Shown one piece after another: positions 6,094 to 8,363 of a DNA stretch of 8,363 bases. The stretch spans positions 1 through 8,363 of the forward strand of contig JAFSDQ010000029.1 of the NCBI GenBank assembly GCA_017436135.1, written 5' to 3'. Under the pieces are notes generated by a model that ran no database searches, was not told where the DNA came from, and worked only from the letters and a program-made list of their open reading frames with translations. The stretch is from Clostridia bacterium (GTDB lineage Bacteria > Bacillota_A > Clostridia > Monoglobales > Monoglobaceae). Made by a program: the position numbers and the translations under genes. How positions within the stretch are numbered: the first letter of the stretch is position 1; every line of letters starts with the position of its first letter.

Positions 6094-6111
6094 CCGATTA
6101 TTCCTGATGTA

Positions 6112-6246
6112 TTATGCAGAAAGCTTCTTTCTGCCTTTGAGTCTTCTTCTAGCCAATACCTTGCGGCCGTTTTTGGTGCTCATTCTCTTTCTGAAACCGT
6201 GTTCCTTTGAACGCTGTCTCTTTTTGGGCTGATAAGTTCTAAGCAT
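6112..6246 (-). CDS. rpmH: Large-subunit ribosomal protein L34
   Basis: A 44-residue, highly basic protein of the 50S subunit, buried in 23S rRNA. It starts [20 protein letters not shown] and continues [20 protein letters not shown] before KLSA, matching the family along its entire length; most L34 proteins start MKRTYQP, so L2 is a minor change. The ATG has AAGGAGGG directly upstream with short spacing to GTTAAC-ATG. First gene of the minus-strand operon, with a near-consensus promoter at 6311-6339. In most bacteria dnaA lies divergently beyond rpmH; here the divergent gene is a GH20 hexosaminidase. Confidence 0.98.
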   Translation of the reverse strand: MLRTYQPKKRQRSKEHGFRKRMSTKNGRKVLARRRLKGRKKLSA

Positions 6247-6310
6247 TGTTAACCCTCCTTCGATTGTTTTGTATGTTAATTAAAATAATTCTCAAAAGAA
6301 AATCTACATT

Positions 6311-6339
6311 ATTGTATCACGGATTTTCGAAAATGTCAA
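6311..6339 (-). promoter_or_regulatory. Promoter of the rpmH operon
   Basis: Minus strand TTGACA (6334-6339) and TACAAT (6311-6316) are separated by 17 bases, with TG one base before the -10 (TGATACAAT, extended -10). This should be a strong vegetative promoter. The spacer contains the palindrome TTTTCGAAAA. The leader to the rpmH ATG is about 58 bases. It is back to back with the GH20 promoter about 50 bases away. Confidence 0.88.
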
Positions 6340-6388
6340 GTATTTAAACAAAAATTTATATTTTATCCTTGTTTTGCTGCAAATCCGA

Positions 6389-6417
6389 TTGACTTTTTTT
6401 TCGGCGTTTGCTATACT
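6389..6417 (+). promoter_or_regulatory. Promoter of the GH20 hexosaminidase gene
   Basis: TTGACT (6389-6394) and TATACT (6412-6417) are separated by 17 bases, with TGC directly before the -10 (extended -10). Transcription would begin near 6424, only about 22 bases before the ATG, so the leader carries little more than the AAGGAGG site at 6431-6437. No operator or CRE-like palindrome is visible around it. Confidence 0.85.
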
Positions 6418-6445
6418 GCTGTCATTATATAAGGAGGTAATAAGT

Positions 6446-8176
6446 ATGTTTTTTGTTCCATATCCTAAAGAAATAGAAGAAAAAGAGGGCGTCCTTAAGT
6501 ATGGAGAATTAAAGGCTGTTTGTGCCGATAAAAATATAGAAAAAATGTATTCCGCAATTTCCAAAGACCGGGGCGATACCATTATTGCTCTGACAGAAAA
6601 CAAGAGCCTTAAAGAGGAAGAGTACACTCTCTCTGTTGAAGAGGGCGGAATTTTTATAGAATACAGCTTGCCTGTGGGAGCTTACAGAGCATTTACCACC
6701 TTAAAGCTTATCCTTGCCCAGAGTGAGGGGAATTCCCTGGGATATATTAAAATTCACGATTATCCCTCTTTGAAAAACAGAGGCTATATGCTGGACATAA
6801 GCAGGGGCAGAATACCGAACCTTGACCATATTAAGAAAATTGTAGACATAATGGCTGATATGAAATATAATCAGCTTCAGCTTTATATGGAAAGCTTTGT
6901 GTATGAATATAAAAACTTCCCCGAATACTGGAAGGACACAAAGCCCTTGACGATTGAAGAAATTAAGGAGCTTGACATATATTGTAAGGAGCGGTTTATA
7001 AGCCTTGTTCCAAATCAGAACAGCTTTGGACATATGGAGGTATGGACAGAAAAGCCCGAGCTTTCTCACCTGGCAATCACAAGCAAGGAGGGCAAACCCT
7101 CCCCGACCCTGAATCCTTTAAAGGAAGAAACTCTTGAATTTATTGACAAGATATATGACGGATATTTTGACGCATTTTCTGCAGACATGGTAAATATCGG
7201 TATGGACGAACCCGTGGAGCTTGGTATTAACGAAACCAAGGAGGAGTGCGACAGGGTTGGTGTGGGTACTGTATACACCCAATATTTAACCAAGGTTTGT
7301 AAGCTTATTGAAACAAAATACCATAAATCCCCAATGTTTTGGGATGACATTGTTTTTGTTCATCCGGAGCAGCTTGAAAATCTGCCAAAGAGTGCAACTC
7401 TTATGCATTGGGGCTATGAAACAAGACACCGCTATGACAGGAACTGCAGCATGATAAAGAAAAACGGACTTAAATTCTATGTCTGCCCCGGAACCTCAAT
7501 GTGGCAGAGCTTTACAGGCAGAACAAACAATATGCTCACAAATGTTACAAATGCGGCGGCAGCCTGCGACTACTACGGCGGAGATGGCTTTCTTCTTACC
7601 GAGTGGGGAGATATGGGACATCCCCAGATGCCTGCAATGACATACTTCCCCTTAATTTTTGGCGGCTGCTTTTCCTGGGATGCTCCCGAGCATGTTTCTG
7701 TTTACTTTGTTTGTGGACAGATAAAACAGTATATGGACAAAATTTTATTTAAGACAAAGGGTAAAAAGTCCCTTGCCGACATAGTTTACCGTATGGGTAA
7801 CTACTACTTATGGGAAGAAGAGCTTTGCGAAAACGCTACCAATTTGTTTCGTATGCTCATGGGTATCGCTCCTCAAACAGATATAAATGTGGCAGGAGAA
7901 AAGAGAGTCCTCAAGTATATGCAGGAGCTTCGGGAGGAGCTCAACGAGGTTGATGCAGACAGTGACGCAATGGAGGATATTATCTTCTCTTGTGATTTGG
8001 TAATCTTTGCTGCAAAGCTTGTGTGCGGTCTTCATCAGGGGCTAAAAGAAGAAAAGGAAGAGCTTAAAGAGCGCTATAAAGAGCTGTGGCTTAAAACAAG
8101 CCACGACATTGGACAGAATATTTTCCTCGACTTTTTAGAGGAAGCTTTTTCAAAGCATACAAAGGAAGATAAGTAA
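6446..8176 (+). CDS. Cytoplasmic GH20 family beta-N-acetylhexosaminidase
   Basis: A 576-residue GH20 glycosidase, predicted to release terminal beta-linked GlcNAc or GalNAc by substrate-assisted catalysis. Residues 1 to about 100 form the usual alpha/beta N-domain (EEYTLSVEEGGIFIEY, GAYRAFTTLKLIL). The TIM barrel follows at about 105-415: YPSLKNRGYMLDISR (with R112 and D117), NQLQLYMESF, LVPNQNSFGHMEVW, the catalytic Asp-Glu pair D254-E255 in NIGMDEPVELG, LTEWGDMGH (386-392) and FSWD (to D412). A helical C-terminal part of about 160 residues is left. No signal peptide or membrane segment is seen, so it acts in the cytoplasm, on imported sugars or on recycled wall fragments (inference). It resembles the Paenibacillus-type intracellular hexosaminidases more than secreted chitobiases. 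ATG 6446 is chosen over an upstream frame extension because AAGGAGG lies eight bases before it and the promoter -10 is inside the extension. Confidence 0.93.
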   Translation: MFFVPYPKEIEEKEGVLKYGELKAVCADKNIEKMYSAISKDRGDTIIALTENKSLKEEEYTLSVEEGGIFIEYSLPVGAYRAFTTLKLILAQSEGNSLGYIKIHDYPSLKNRGYMLDISRGRIPNLDHIKKIVDIMADMKYNQLQLYMESFVYEYKNFPEYWKDTKPLTIEEIKELDIYCKERFISLVPNQNSFGHMEVWTEKPELSHLAITSKEGKPSPTLNPLKEETLEFIDKIYDGYFDAFSADMVNIGMDEPVELGINETKEECDRVGVGTVYTQYLTKVCKLIETKYHKSPMFWDDIVFVHPEQLENLPKSATLMHWGYETRHRYDRNCSMIKKNGLKFYVCPGTSMWQSFTGRTNNMLTNVTNAAAACDYYGGDGFLLTEWGDMGHPQMPAMTYFPLIFGGCFSWDAPEHVSVYFVCGQIKQYMDKILFKTKGKKSLADIVYRMGNYYLWEEELCENATNLFRMLMGIAPQTDINVAGEKRVLKYMQELREELNEVDADSDAMEDIIFSCDLVIFAAKLVCGLHQGLKEEKEELKERYKELWLKTSHDIGQNIFLDFLEEAFSKHTKEDK

Positions 8177-8216
8177 CGATAAAAGGCTGTTCCCTGCTTT
8201 TAGTTGGAAACTTAAG

Positions 8217-8249
8217 AAATCCTCCCTTTACACAAGGGAGGATTTTTTT
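8217..8249 (+). terminator. Rho-independent terminator of the GH20 gene
   Basis: A perfect 12-bp stem (8217-8228 with 8234-8245), with the GC-rich core CCTCCC/GGGAGG and a five-base loop TACAC, runs into seven T (8243-8249). It lies 40 bases past the stop codon and insulates the tRNA promoter downstream. Confidence 0.93.
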
Positions 8250-8284
8250 ATAAGTGTCGCTTTTTCTTTCTTCGTTTCTTCCCC

Positions 8285-8313
8285 TTGACTAAAAAACTTT
8301 TTTGTGCTATATT
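8285..8313 (+). promoter_or_regulatory. Promoter of tRNA-Gly
   Basis: TTGACT (8285-8290) and TATATT (8308-8313) are separated by 17 bases, with TGC before the -10 (extended -10). Transcription would begin near 8320, leaving a leader of only about five bases before the tRNA. Its design is the same as that of the GH20 promoter. Confidence 0.85.
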
Positions 8314-8325
8314 ATATGGGAAGTC

Positions 8326-8363
8326 GCAGGTGTAGTTCAGTGGTAAAACATCAGCTTCCCAAG
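8326..8363 (+). tRNA. tRNA-Gly(CCC), 5' part, cut by the window end
   Basis: The 38 bases give the acceptor strand GCAGGTG, T8-A9, the D arm GTTC-AGTGGTAA-AAAC (C13-A22 unpaired, as is usual in Gly tRNA), the anticodon stem strand TCAGC and the loop TTCCCAA, so bases 34-36 read CCC. The sequence ends at base 39. The anticodon-stem 3' side, T arm and acceptor 3' strand lie beyond the window, so whether CCA is encoded cannot be seen. A cluster of more tRNA genes may follow. Confidence 0.93.

Noticed and set aside
5947..6210. Plus-strand open frame of 87 codons across the rpmH-rnpA spacer into rpmH
   Set aside because: It starts at TTG with no ribosome binding site or promoter and runs antisense into the certain rpmH gene. 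It is kept in mind only because its spacer portion has reasonable codons.
6374..6445. Upstream extension of the GH20 gene by 24 codons
   Set aside because: The extension contains the promoter boxes, has no ribosome binding site, and does not resemble the GH20 N-domain; the ATG at 6446 has a strong AAGGAGG site.

Overview
The window looks like chromosomal DNA from a low-to-moderate GC member of the Firmicutes, most likely an anaerobic clostridium-type bacterium. Evidence: strong AAGGAGG-type ribosome binding sites, TTGAC-type vegetative promoters often with an extended TG before the -10, the gene order rpmH-rnpA-yidD-yidC-jag, a surface protein with a copper amine oxidase N-terminal (stalk) domain, and the UPF0237/UPF0210 gene pair typical of Gram-positive anaerobes and streptococci. 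I cannot name a genus.

Layout, left to right. Positions 1-256 hold no confident gene: they contain several small inverted repeats and possibly the 3' end of a plus-strand gene. A minus-strand two-gene operon follows (ACT-domain protein UPF0237, then the PFL-fold protein UPF0210), with a clear promoter at about 2039-2068 and a terminator at 257-293. Divergent to it is a secreted stalk-domain protein (2198-3130) with two tandem C-terminal repeats. Its upstream region carries a near-ideal ECF-sigma promoter (GGAAC, 16 bases, CGTC). A bidirectional terminator at 3163-3195 separates it from the end of the large minus-strand ribosome/RNase P/membrane-insertion operon.

That operon reads rpmH (44 codons), a 201-base spacer, rnpA, yidD, yidC, jag (khpB) and a small cysteine-rich protein. 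rpmH has a textbook promoter. Junctions are tight: rnpA/yidD overlap by one base, yidC/jag by 35 bases, and jag and the cysteine-rich gene are one base apart. Together they make ribosomal protein L34, the protein part of RNase P, the membrane insertase with its helper, and an RNA-binding protein linked to envelope homeostasis. The usual neighbours dnaA (beyond rpmH) and mnmE/mnmG (beyond jag) are absent, so this copy of the classic origin-proximal cluster is rearranged.

Divergent from rpmH is a monocistronic gene for a cytoplasmic GH20 beta-N-acetylhexosaminidase (6446-8176) with its own promoter and a strong terminator. The window ends inside a tRNA-Gly(CCC) gene with its own promoter.

The most unusual spots are the rpmH-rnpA spacer (attenuator-like hairpin competing with a 59-codon reading frame that stops two bases before rnpA), the ECF-type promoter of the stalk-domain gene, and the cysteine-rich gene whose stop codon lies in a terminator loop. 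I see no convincing evidence of a wholly new multi-gene system.
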